Part shown: positions 1 to 5,383 of the stretch, one piece after another
Layout of the letters: each line of letters begins with the position of its first letter
How positions within the stretch are numbered: the stretch's first letter is position 1
Assembly (NCBI GenBank): GCA_903820955.1
Contig: CAIJJH010000119.1
Span: 1 to 5,530, forward strand
Direction: 5' to 3'
DNA: 5,530 nucleotides
Origin: an uncultured Micrococcales bacterium
Lineage (GTDB): Bacteria; Actinomycetota; Actinomycetes; Actinomycetales; Microbacteriaceae
The notes under the pieces: generated by a model
Databases searched by the model: none
What the model was told of the DNA's origin: nothing
Seen by the model: the letters and a program-made list of their open reading frames with translations, nothing else
Made by a program: the position numbers and the translations under genes

Positions 1-113
1 GCGGTGCCGACGAAGGTCAGAGATAGGAACGTGACCAGGATGATCGAAACCACCATCGCTACGTTGCGTCGAAGGCCAGAAACCGCCTCGCGAAAAACCG
101 TGCTCAGCCTCAT
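1..113 (-). CDS. ftsX: Cell division protein FtsX, N-terminal fragment (runs off the left edge)
   Basis: Partial gene: only the first 37 or so codons are inside the window. FtsX is the membrane subunit of the FtsEX complex, which relays FtsE ATP hydrolysis across the membrane to activate peptidoglycan hydrolases at the division septum. The visible part begins MRLSTVFREAVSGLRRNVAM and continues into a hydrophobic stretch (VVSIILVTFLSLTFVG). This matches the short cytoplasmic amphipathic N-terminus followed by transmembrane segment 1 that is typical of actinobacterial FtsX. The ATG at 113-111 overlaps the ftsE stop TGA (112-110) in an ATGA arrangement, so translation is probably coupled to ftsE. 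The ORF was read by hand from the reverse complement. The identification rests on this N-terminus and on its position directly after ftsE, both of which fit well. Confidence 0.9.
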   Translation of the reverse strand, partial: MRLSTVFREAVSGLRRNVAMVVSIILVTFLSLTFVGT

Positions 114-799
114 TCTTGACCCACGTATCCCGAGCCTCGTTCGTCACGAACGATCCTGCCCTGGTCGAGAACGACCACTCGCTTTCGCGCCAGGTCGACC
201 AAGCCACGGTCGTGGGTTGCCATGACGATTGTCGTGCCACCCTCGTTGATCTTTTCGAGCAGTCGCATGATCTCGGCACTGGTTGCCGGGTCGAGGTTTC
301 CGGTCGGTTCGTCGGCGAGCAGCAGTGCGGGTGTGTCAACGAATGCGCGGGCTAGTGCTACTCGCTGCTGCTCTCCGCCAGATAGCTCGTTGGGCATGCG
401 ATCGGCCTTTTCAGACAAGCCGACCAGGTTTAGCGCTGCCGGGACCTTGTCGGCGATCTTGGAACGGCTAGCACCGGTTACCTCGAGACTGAAGGCGATG
501 TTTTCGAAGATTGTTTTGTTTGGCAGGAGTCTAAAGTCTTGAAAAACCATGCCGATGTTTCGGCGAAACTGAGGGATTCGGCGGGAGGCGATAGCGACCA
601 GGTTTTCGCCCAGGACGCTCACTGATCCCTTAGACGGGACGTCTTCGCGAAGCATTAGGCGAAGGAGGCTGGATTTGCCCGAACCCGAGGTGCCGACGAG
701 AAAGACGAAGTCTCCTTTGTCGATTTCGATCGAAACGTCGTCAAGCGCCGCGCGAGGTGCGCCCTTGTATTGTTTGGTGACATTTCTCATCGAGATCAT
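110..799 (-). CDS. ftsE: Cell division ATP-binding protein FtsE
   Basis: ABC-type ATPase of 229 residues, the usual FtsE length. It acts at the cytoplasmic face of the membrane with FtsX to control septal peptidoglycan hydrolases. All nucleotide-binding motifs are intact: Walker A GTSGSGKS at 36-43, the Q-loop in VFQDFRLL at 85-92, the ABC signature LSGGEQQR at 139-146, Walker B LLLADE at 159-164 with catalytic E164, then PTGNLD and the H-loop histidine H196 in ATHD. The VFQDFRLL segment and the start MISMRNVTKQY are characteristic of FtsE within the ABC family. The start at 799 gives the expected N-terminus; an ATG three codons in (790) is possible but would shorten strand 1. It lies 23 bases after the prfB stop, with only a weak AGG-type ribosome site between them, and its stop overlaps the ftsX start. 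It is therefore probably cotranscribed with prfB. Confidence 0.97.
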   Translation of the reverse strand: MISMRNVTKQYKGAPRAALDDVSIEIDKGDFVFLVGTSGSGKSSLLRLMLREDVPSKGSVSVLGENLVAIASRRIPQFRRNIGMVFQDFRLLPNKTIFENIAFSLEVTGASRSKIADKVPAALNLVGLSEKADRMPNELSGGEQQRVALARAFVDTPALLLADEPTGNLDPATSAEIMRLLEKINEGGTTIVMATHDRGLVDLARKRVVVLDQGRIVRDERGSGYVGQE

Positions 800-822
800 C
801 TTGACTAGAGCCTAAAACAGGG

Positions 823-1929
823 TTAGTCCTGAACCCGTTTACGCCACCTAATCGCTGCGGTAATAAATCCGTCGATGTCGCCGTCGAACACGGCGCTCGG
901 GTTGTTGACTTCGTAGTCGGTGCGGAGGTCTTTCACCATTTGGTAAGGGGCGAGGACGTATGAGCGCATCTGTTCACCCCAGGAGGCCTTCACATCGCCC
1001 GCGAGCTGCTTCTTCTGCGCCTCTTCTTCTCGACGCTTGATCTCGAGCAGGCGCGAGGCGAGAACGCGCAGTGCGGCAGCCTTGTTCTGAATTTGGCTCT
1101 TCTCGTTTTGGCACGAGACGACGGTTCCCGAGGGTATGTGGGTGATTCGAACAGCCGAGTCGGTGGTGTTGACCGACTGCCCTCCTGGGCCAGAAGACCT
1201 GAAGACGTCTACTCGGATGTCGCTGTCCGGGATCTCAATAACGTCGGTCTGCTCGATGAGCGGAACCACTTCGACCGCTGCGAAAGAGGTTTGCCTCTTG
1301 CCCGCCGAGTTGAACGGGCTCATTCTCACGAGTCGGTGGGTGCCGCCCTCGACCGAAAGGGTTCCGAACGCAAAAGGCGAATCGATTTCGAAGGTTGCCG
1401 ACTTGATGCCTGCGCCTTCGGCGTAAGAAATATCTAAAACGGCGGCAGGTAGCTTGTGTTTTTCGGCGTAACGCAGATACATGCGCATCAGCATCTCGGC
1501 AAAGTCGGTCGCGTCGTCGCCGCCAGCTCCCGCGCGAATTGTAATAACGGCGGCACGAGAGTCGTATTCACCATTGAGTAGGGTTTGAACCTCGAGCTCA
1601 CCGATTTCGCCCTGAAGAGCGGTTAGTTCGGCCTTTGCCTCGCTCTGAACCGAAGAGTCGCTCGCATCGTTGGCTAGGTCAATCAAAACCTCGAGGTCAT
1701 CGAGTCGAGCCTGAACCGTTTCGAGCTTGGTGATCTGGGACTGCGTTCGGCTTAGCGCGCTGGTGATTTTCTGCGCTTTGGCGGCGTCATCCCAGAGATT
1801 CTGGTCGGCGGCCTGCTCTTTCAAGACCTCGACGTTCTTCGCGAGCTGAGTAGGGTTGACGACCTCGCGAATGCTCGCAAACGTGGTTCGCAGCTCACGA
1901 ATCTCGTGGGAAAGGTCTATGTCAGCCAT
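823..1929 (-). CDS. prfB: Peptide chain release factor 2 (RF2)
   Basis: Class I release factor of 368 residues that recognises UAA and UGA in the ribosomal A site and triggers peptidyl-tRNA hydrolysis. A helical N-terminal domain (about 1-110) precedes the codon-recognition and catalytic domains. The RF2-specific anticodon-like tripeptide SPF is at 204-206 (within [15 protein letters not shown]). The catalytic GGQ is at 249-251 (within [16 protein letters not shown]). SPF rather than PxT separates it from RF1. The reading frame is open from the first codon, with no in-frame UGA near codon 25 and no CTTTGA-like slip site, so the programmed +1 frameshift that autoregulates prfB in many bacteria is absent. 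The residue before the final Ser-Gly of the GGQ loop is Ser245, where E. coli K-12 has the unusual Thr246. The ATG at 1929-1927 has AGAGG (1937-1933) only three bases upstream, a tight spacing. ftsE and ftsX follow, a conserved actinobacterial order. Confidence 0.98.
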   Translation of the reverse strand: MADIDLSHEIRELRTTFASIREVVNPTQLAKNVEVLKEQAADQNLWDDAAKAQKITSALSRTQSQITKLETVQARLDDLEVLIDLANDASDSSVQSEAKAELTALQGEIGELEVQTLLNGEYDSRAAVITIRAGAGGDDATDFAEMLMRMYLRYAEKHKLPAAVLDISYAEGAGIKSATFEIDSPFAFGTLSVEGGTHRLVRMSPFNSAGKRQTSFAAVEVVPLIEQTDVIEIPDSDIRVDVFRSSGPGGQSVNTTDSAVRITHIPSGTVVSCQNEKSQIQNKAAALRVLASRLLEIKRREEEAQKKQLAGDVKASWGEQMRSYVLAPYQMVKDLRTDYEVNNPSAVFDGDIDGFITAAIRWRKRVQD

Positions 1930-1949
1930 CTGCCTCTAGTCTAGGCGCG

Positions 1950-1955
1950 CATAAT
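1950..1955 (+). promoter_or_regulatory. Candidate -10 element for a leaderless MFS transcript
   Basis: The hexamer CATAAT, one mismatch from TATAAT, lies in the 29-base gap between the divergent prfB and MFS start codons. A transcript starting about seven bases after it would begin at or beside the second of two tandem GTG codons (1959 and 1962), leaving no 5' leader. Leaderless mRNAs are common in actinobacteria. No convincing -35 hexamer was found 16-18 bases upstream, where the sequence is prfB start-codon DNA. The assignment is therefore tentative and rests on base composition and position alone. Confidence 0.35.
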
Positions 1956-1958
1956 TGA

Positions 1959-3158
1959 GTGGTGCCGAAGTCAGCAGTGAACTACCAAATCAAGTCTTTG
2001 GTCGTTCCCGTCTTCTTGCCATCGCTCCTGTTTTCGATCGGCGAAAACAGCATGATCCCGCTAATTCCCGCCAGTGCTAAGGCTATGGGCGCCGACCTCT
2101 CAACTGCCGGACTCATCGCCGGTCTTGTCATGGCTGGCACGCTGGTCGCCGATCTGCCTGCCGGCAAACTCGTTGACCGAATCGGTGAGCGCACTTCGAT
2201 GATTCTCTCGGCCGGGATTGCCGCGGTTGGAATCCTCCTCTCGGTTTTCGCTGTCAATCTCTACATGCTCGGTGCCGGAATTCTGATTCTGGGAGCGTCC
2301 TCGGCGGTCTTCGCACTTGCTCGGCACTCGTTTATGACCGAACACATTCCACTAACTCACCGAGCCCGCAGCGTTTCGATTCTCGGTGGCATGTTTCGCG
2401 GAGGTTCATTCTTCGGCCCTCTCCTCGGCGCTTGGGCGGTTCACGTTGGCGGGCCCGGAGCGGTGTATTGGGTGGCCGTGATCGTTTGCAGCTCGGCAGC
2501 AATCGTTTTGCTGCTGACCAAGAAAGACGCCATTTTGAACACCCCGACTGTCGTGCCAGGGCGAACCTTGGACATCGCCAAACGCGAGTGGAAGAAGCTT
2601 GCCACCGTTGGTGTAGGTGTTTCGGTCATCGGAATCCTCCGAACTTCGCGCCAGATTGGCCTGCCGCTCTGGGCTCTCAGTATCGGCCTGCCCGCAGCCG
2701 AAGCCGCGGTTTATATCGGAATCGCGAACGCCCTCGACTTTGCACTTTTTTACGCGTCCGGTGCGATCATGGATCGCTTCGGTAGGCGATGGGCCGCCGT
2801 GCCCACAGTCATCGGGTTGTCAGTCGCGCACCTCGTCGTCGCTTTCGCGTTCAACGCCCCGACATTCTTCGCGCTAGCCATTCTTATGGCCCTGGTTAAC
2901 GGGGTCGGCAGCGGTGTAATCCTGGTTCTGGGCTCAGACCTAGCGCCGACAGACGCCCGCAACGAGTTCTTGGCCTCCTACCGCCTACTCACCGATGCCG
3001 CAGTTGCCGGTGCTGGACCACTTCTAGTTGGGGTCGCCGCTCTAGTGACCCTCGGCCCGGCCATGGCAATCTTCGGCTGGGCGGGATTCGGCGGAGCCTG
3101 GCTGCTCTGGAAGTACATTCCGCGCTATAGCCCAAAGCCGATCAAGAAATCGCTCTAG
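1959..3158 (+). CDS. Major Facilitator Superfamily transporter, 12 helices, substrate unknown
   Basis: Inner-membrane secondary transporter of 399 residues. About twelve hydrophobic segments can be placed: roughly 13-35, 48-67, 81-99, 102-121, 140-160, 168-187, 213-230, 247-270, 279-298, 302-325, 343-365 and 366-386, with a longer charged loop at about 188-212 between the two halves. The MFS motif A is clear in the loop after helix 2 (GKLVDRIGER, 69-78). A degenerate copy sits at the equivalent place in the second half (GAIMDRFGRR, 268-277), as expected from the internal duplication of the family. An acidic residue in helix 1 (E29) resembles proton-coupled drug or sugar antiporters, but the substrate cannot be deduced. 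An in-frame TGA (1956-1958) directly abuts the GTG start. The next ATG (codon 32) would remove helix 1, so a start at GTG 1959 or GTG 1962 is nearly forced. No Shine-Dalgarno is visible. It diverges from prfB and converges on the Tad operon. Confidence 0.9.
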   Translation: MVPKSAVNYQIKSLVVPVFLPSLLFSIGENSMIPLIPASAKAMGADLSTAGLIAGLVMAGTLVADLPAGKLVDRIGERTSMILSAGIAAVGILLSVFAVNLYMLGAGILILGASSAVFALARHSFMTEHIPLTHRARSVSILGGMFRGGSFFGPLLGAWAVHVGGPGAVYWVAVIVCSSAAIVLLLTKKDAILNTPTVVPGRTLDIAKREWKKLATVGVGVSVIGILRTSRQIGLPLWALSIGLPAAEAAVYIGIANALDFALFYASGAIMDRFGRRWAAVPTVIGLSVAHLVVAFAFNAPTFFALAILMALVNGVGSGVILVLGSDLAPTDARNEFLASYRLLTDAAVAGAGPLLVGVAALVTLGPAMAIFGWAGFGGAWLLWKYIPRYSPKPIKKSL

Positions 3159-3501
3159 CCTTAGCGCGATCACAAATCGTAGCCGCCGGGTGAAGCCCGA
3201 ACGGCGACTCCCACTTTTCGCAAACTTCGGCGTCGAAGGTTTTACCGTCGCTAGAGGAAACTCGAACCGACAAAATTGGCCCGAGGACCGGCAGGGCAGC
3301 CTCCGAGTAGTCCAGCCCGCGAACTGGAGCGAAGCCCTCGGTCTGCTTCGCTATGTAAAGCGCAGCCAAGCGGGCCTCAGAAAGGGCTCTCGCTTTGACC
3401 AGAACCAGACTCTGAACTTCTGCCGTCACCAGAACCATTGAGATCAGAAGTGCCGAGAGACCGATTATCAATGGCAGAGTCGAGCCTTCGTCAGCTTTCA
3501 T
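3142..3501 (-). CDS. TadE-like secretion/pilus protein, last gene of the Tad operon
   Basis: Small single-pass protein of 119 residues. A six-residue leader ending in Gly (MKADEG) is followed by a hydrophobic helix at about 8-30 and an amphipathic region at about 31-55 (EVQSLVLVKARALSEARLAA), then an extracytoplasmic domain. The architecture matches TadE-like pseudopilins, and the position matches the short TadE-like protein found at the end of actinobacterial Tad loci near a helicase gene. The residue at +5 after the glycine is Leu, not the canonical Glu. Two cysteines near the C-terminus (C94 in EVCEKW and C110 in TICDRAKAR) could form a disulfide outside the membrane, which is an inference. 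The ATG at 3501 overlaps the upstream stop as ATGA, implying translational coupling. Its 3' end overlaps the oppositely oriented MFS gene by 17 bases. Its role is probably as a minor subunit or assembly factor, but the function is unproven. Confidence 0.82.
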   Translation of the reverse strand: MKADEGSTLPLIIGLSALLISMVLVTAEVQSLVLVKARALSEARLAALYIAKQTEGFAPVRGLDYSEAALPVLGPILSVRVSSSDGKTFDAEVCEKWESPFGLHPAATICDRAKARAIS

Positions 3502-3815
3502 AAGAACTGCCTAGCGCTAGCGACTTGGTCTTCTAGGCGCGCCCGAACTTCGACGAATCCCTTGCTGGTCGACACAGCCACCACCAGACCGCGATATTCG
3601 CTCTGCAGAAGCGACTCGAGCCGCACAAATGCGTCGGGGCTTATTGCATAGGCTCGAGCGAGCTGCGTGGCCGAAGTGGTGACCTCAATTTTTTGGATCC
3701 ATTTGATTGTGTCGGTTGCCGCAAATGTTGCGATTGGGGCAAAGACCAAAAAAGCAAAACCTACGAATTCAATGAGAGCGTTGCCAGCCTGATCACTGAA
3801 GTTCCTTTGTCGCAA
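3498..3815 (-). CDS. TadE-family pseudopilin-like protein with canonical Glu at +5
   Basis: From the chosen TTG start this is a 105-residue protein: leader MRQRNFSDQAG, then NALIEF with Glu16 at +5 after Gly11, then a hydrophobic helix at about 17-35 and an extracytoplasmic C-terminal region. The Gly-x4-Glu arrangement before a single helix is the signature of TadE-type pseudopilins, which a prepilin peptidase processes after the glycine and which are needed for Flp pilus assembly. The frame is open further upstream to another TTG at 3845, giving 115 residues and a 53-base overlap with the preceding gene. I prefer TTG 3815 because GAGG (3828-3825) lies nine bases upstream, the overlap falls to 23 bases, and the leader then resembles other TadE leaders. 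The stop TGA overlaps the next start as ATGA. Product type is well supported; the exact start is not. Confidence 0.83.
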   Translation of the reverse strand: MRQRNFSDQAGNALIEFVGFAFLVFAPIATFAATDTIKWIQKIEVTTSATQLARAYAISPDAFVRLESLLQSEYRGLVVAVSTSKGFVEVRARLEDQVASARQFL

Positions 3816-4161
3816 AACCCACCGCCTCAATTTGCCAGCCGGCAAATCCGTTGAGGCTGAGCCTCACTGTTTCGATGCCCTCGGAATCGGCAACGCTCAA
3901 GTTCGCCAAATTCAGGTTCCATTTCGCCAACTCTGCCTCAGCAAGGGTTGCGAACTCGGCTTCGGAAACATCGGCGAGTGCTGCGCGTTCGGCGAGCGTG
4001 TTCGCCACACCGGTCAGGATCACCTTCTGATACCCGAGAATGACAACTGAGAGAACGAGGCCGAACGAGATTAGGAGCGGCCCCGAAATCAGGACAAAAT
4101 CCACCGGAGCAGAACCTTCAGAACGTCGAAACACGGGTGAGCGAAGACCCGAAGAGGCCAC
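3793..4161 (-). CDS. TadE-like protein with Asp at the +5 position
   Basis: Single-pass protein of up to 122 residues. A basic leader ending in RRSEG is followed by SAPVDF, a hydrophobic helix at about 22-44 (VLISGPLLISFGLVLSVVIL) and a soluble, largely helical region rich in Ala and Glu at about 50-85. The EGSAPVxF sequence is typical of actinobacterial TadE-like proteins, which usually carry Glu at the position that is Asp21 here. It is likely a pseudopilin or minor pilin placed outside the membrane. The frame opens at GTG 4161, overlapping the Flp-like gene by 44 bases. A second GTG at 4134 would give MFRRSEGSAPVDF, a shorter leader more like its neighbours', and only a 17-base overlap. 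Neither start has a good Shine-Dalgarno, so coupling to the upstream gene is likely. The 3' end overlaps the next TadE gene. Confidence 0.8.
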   Translation of the reverse strand: MASSGLRSPVFRRSEGSAPVDFVLISGPLLISFGLVLSVVILGYQKVILTGVANTLAERAALADVSEAEFATLAEAELAKWNLNLANLSVADSEGIETVRLSLNGFAGWQIEAVGFATKELQ

Positions 4162-4270
4162 TCAGCGCTGGACCCGCCGTTGACCACAACACGACTACCA
4201 GCCCAGCGGTCATGAGCGTTATCAGCACCCAACCGGGCACATCGCCGCGTTCGTCTCTCAATGTTTTCAT
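4118..4270 (-). CDS. Flp-like small single-helix protein (50 residues), candidate pilin
   Basis: Short gene found by reading the reverse complement between tadC and the first TadE-like gene. The protein starts MKTLRDERGDVPGW, has one hydrophobic helix at about 14-33 (ends VLW) and a short tail ending LTRVSTF. Size, basic leader ending in Gly9 and location after tadC are those expected for the Flp pilin or its actinobacterial counterpart. It lacks the canonical Glu-Tyr at +5/+6 after the glycine, having Trp and Val, so it may be a divergent pilin or a minor subunit. The ATG at 4270 shares one base with the tadC stop (TGATG), and GGAAGG (4282-4277) lies six bases upstream. An ATG one codon earlier (4273) would sit too close to that ribosome site. 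Coupling to tadC, the strong ribosome site and pilin-like architecture make it a real gene; the specific role is an inference. Confidence 0.78.
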   Translation of the reverse strand: MKTLRDERGDVPGWVLITLMTAGLVVVLWSTAGPALSGLFGSSLTRVSTF

Positions 4271-4737
4271 CATGTTCCTTCCATTTGTAGGTTGAGCATT
4301 TGCAAGCTCGGGTAGAGGGCAAAAATCACGGTTACCGGCAAAATCAGGAAGACCAGTGGCAGGAGCATTTTGGTTTCGTTGGCGTTGGCATTAGCCATCT
4401 TCGCCACTGCCACCTCGGAGTTGAGGGTTAGAACCAAGTCATCCAACTGTTCTGCCAGACCTGAACCCAGTTGGGCCGACTGCTGAAGTTTTGACAAGAA
4501 CTCTTCGACCGCAGTGCCCGAGGTTTTAGAGCGGATAGACTCTGACGCCTCTGTGAAAGACGCGCCTAATTCGATTCGAGCCAAAACCTCCTTCAGCATT
4601 TCGGCAACTCGTCCATTTGCGTGTTGGAGCCCAATTTCAAGAGCAGAAATGACATTGGCGCCTCCCTTTACTGCCAGAGAAACCATGGTCGCGATTGCCG
4701 CAACCTCAATAGACGTCTCGAAACGCTTACTAGCCAT
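4270..4737 (-). CDS. tadC: TadC-like inner-membrane platform protein (T2SSF domain)
   Basis: Protein of 155 residues with a type II secretion system F domain. The helical core (about 17-105) contains VSLAVKGGANVISALEIGLQ, a Gly-containing turn (IELGASFTEA) and a second helical hairpin (SAQLGSGLAEQLDDLV). A C-terminal membrane helix follows at about 124-143. TadC pairs with TadB to make the polytopic platform on which TadA acts during Flp pilus assembly. This copy is short compared with the roughly 300-residue proteobacterial TadC and has no N-terminal membrane pair, as is common in actinobacterial versions. I chose ATG 4737 because GAGGTG (4750-4745) lies seven bases upstream; GTG 4743 would sit directly against it. 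The start overlaps the end of tadB by eight bases, and the stop overlaps the Flp-like start, so it is embedded in a coupled operon. Confidence 0.85.
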   Translation of the reverse strand: MASKRFETSIEVAAIATMVSLAVKGGANVISALEIGLQHANGRVAEMLKEVLARIELGASFTEASESIRSKTSGTAVEEFLSKLQQSAQLGSGLAEQLDDLVLTLNSEVAVAKMANANANETKMLLPLVFLILPVTVIFALYPSLQMLNLQMEGT

Positions 4738-5383
4738 AAACACGCACCTCGGCCTTTGATCTCCCGAGTGAACCGATCAAACGGTAGGCGAGAAAACAAA
4801 CCAAAAGGCCGAAAAGCAGGACTCCCAGACCTTGGGGGCTAGCGAAGCTTGCCTCGCTCTCGGACCTCGAGAGCAAAAGAGCCAGCAAAATCCAAGGGGC
4901 TGCAACCGACAGCTTGGCCATTGACATGGTGGCCGAACTTTTGACTCGAACCTGCGAATTGGAAATGTTGGCGGTTCGACATCTCTTCGCGTGCTCCTTG
5001 AGAACCGGAACCAAACCAACCCCGCCAAGCAATTCATTCAACCTGAGAAGCTCTGCGAATTCATCGACAAACGAGTCGGCCATCGATTCTTTTAGCGCTG
5101 GCAGGGCATCGCGCAATCTTGAATCATTCAGTTTCATGCGAAAGCGAGAAAGAGGTCTCTGCAAAACTCCGGGCGATGCCTGAATTGCAAGTTCGACCGC
5201 TTCGATTCTTGAGAGGCCAGCGCTTAGACCCGAGATAACGCTTTCGACGAATGCGGGCCAAGCCTCCCGTTGCTTCAAAAGCCCAAGAGTTCTTCTGTTT
5301 GAGCGAAAACCTACCGTAGCCGAAACTAGCGCGGTGAGAAGCGCGGCAAGCAAAACGATTTGTGGACTAATCAATTGGTTCAA
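4730..5383 (-). CDS. tadB: TadB-like inner-membrane platform protein (T2SSF domain)
   Basis: From the chosen start this is a 217-residue membrane protein: helix 1 at about 7-25, a cytoplasmic T2SSF domain at about 42-150 (PAFVESVISGLSAGLSRIEA; later ELLRLNELLGGVGLVPVLKE), then two C-terminal helices at about 157-172 and 185-203. TadB works with TadC as the inner-membrane core of the Tad machine and contacts the TadA ATPase. The frame is open up to GTG 5524, but that region codes for the TadA C-terminus in another frame. TTG 5383 is preferred because GAGGGG (5396-5391) lies seven bases upstream, the overlap with tadA is only 17 bases, and the protein then begins just before helix 1. GTG 5398 and ATG 5443 are alternatives. 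It is shorter than typical proteobacterial TadB. Family assignment is based on T2SSF layout, order before tadC and the TadA tail upstream. Confidence 0.85.
   Translation of the reverse strand: MNQLISPQIVLLAALLTALVSATVGFRSNRRTLGLLKQREAWPAFVESVISGLSAGLSRIEAVELAIQASPGVLQRPLSRFRMKLNDSRLRDALPALKESMADSFVDEFAELLRLNELLGGVGLVPVLKEHAKRCRTANISNSQVRVKSSATMSMAKLSVAAPWILLALLLSRSESEASFASPQGLGVLLFGLLVCFLAYRLIGSLGRSKAEVRVYG

Noticed and set aside
4..225. Plus-strand ORF of 73 codons at the left edge
   Set aside because: Antisense to ftsX and the end of ftsE, Arg/Pro-rich composition and no domain; a shadow frame.
1093..1437. Plus-strand ORF of 114 codons opposite prfB
   Set aside because: It lies wholly antisense to the conserved catalytic part of prfB and shows no recognisable domain, so it is a codon-bias artefact.
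3151..3166. Short hairpin CGCT...AGCG at the MFS stop codon
   Set aside because: A four base-pair stem with no T-run is not distinguishable from chance.
3182..3206. Inverted repeat (CGCCG ... CGGCG) as a terminator for the MFS gene
   Set aside because: The stem is only about five base pairs with an imperfect interior, there is no adjacent T-tract, and it lies inside the coding region of the last TadE-like gene.
4089..4322. Minus-strand ORF of 77 codons spanning the Flp-like region
   Set aside because: It is rich in Arg, Cys and His with no membrane helix or motif, and it lies out of frame over the tadC tail and the better supported Flp-like gene. It is a shadow frame.
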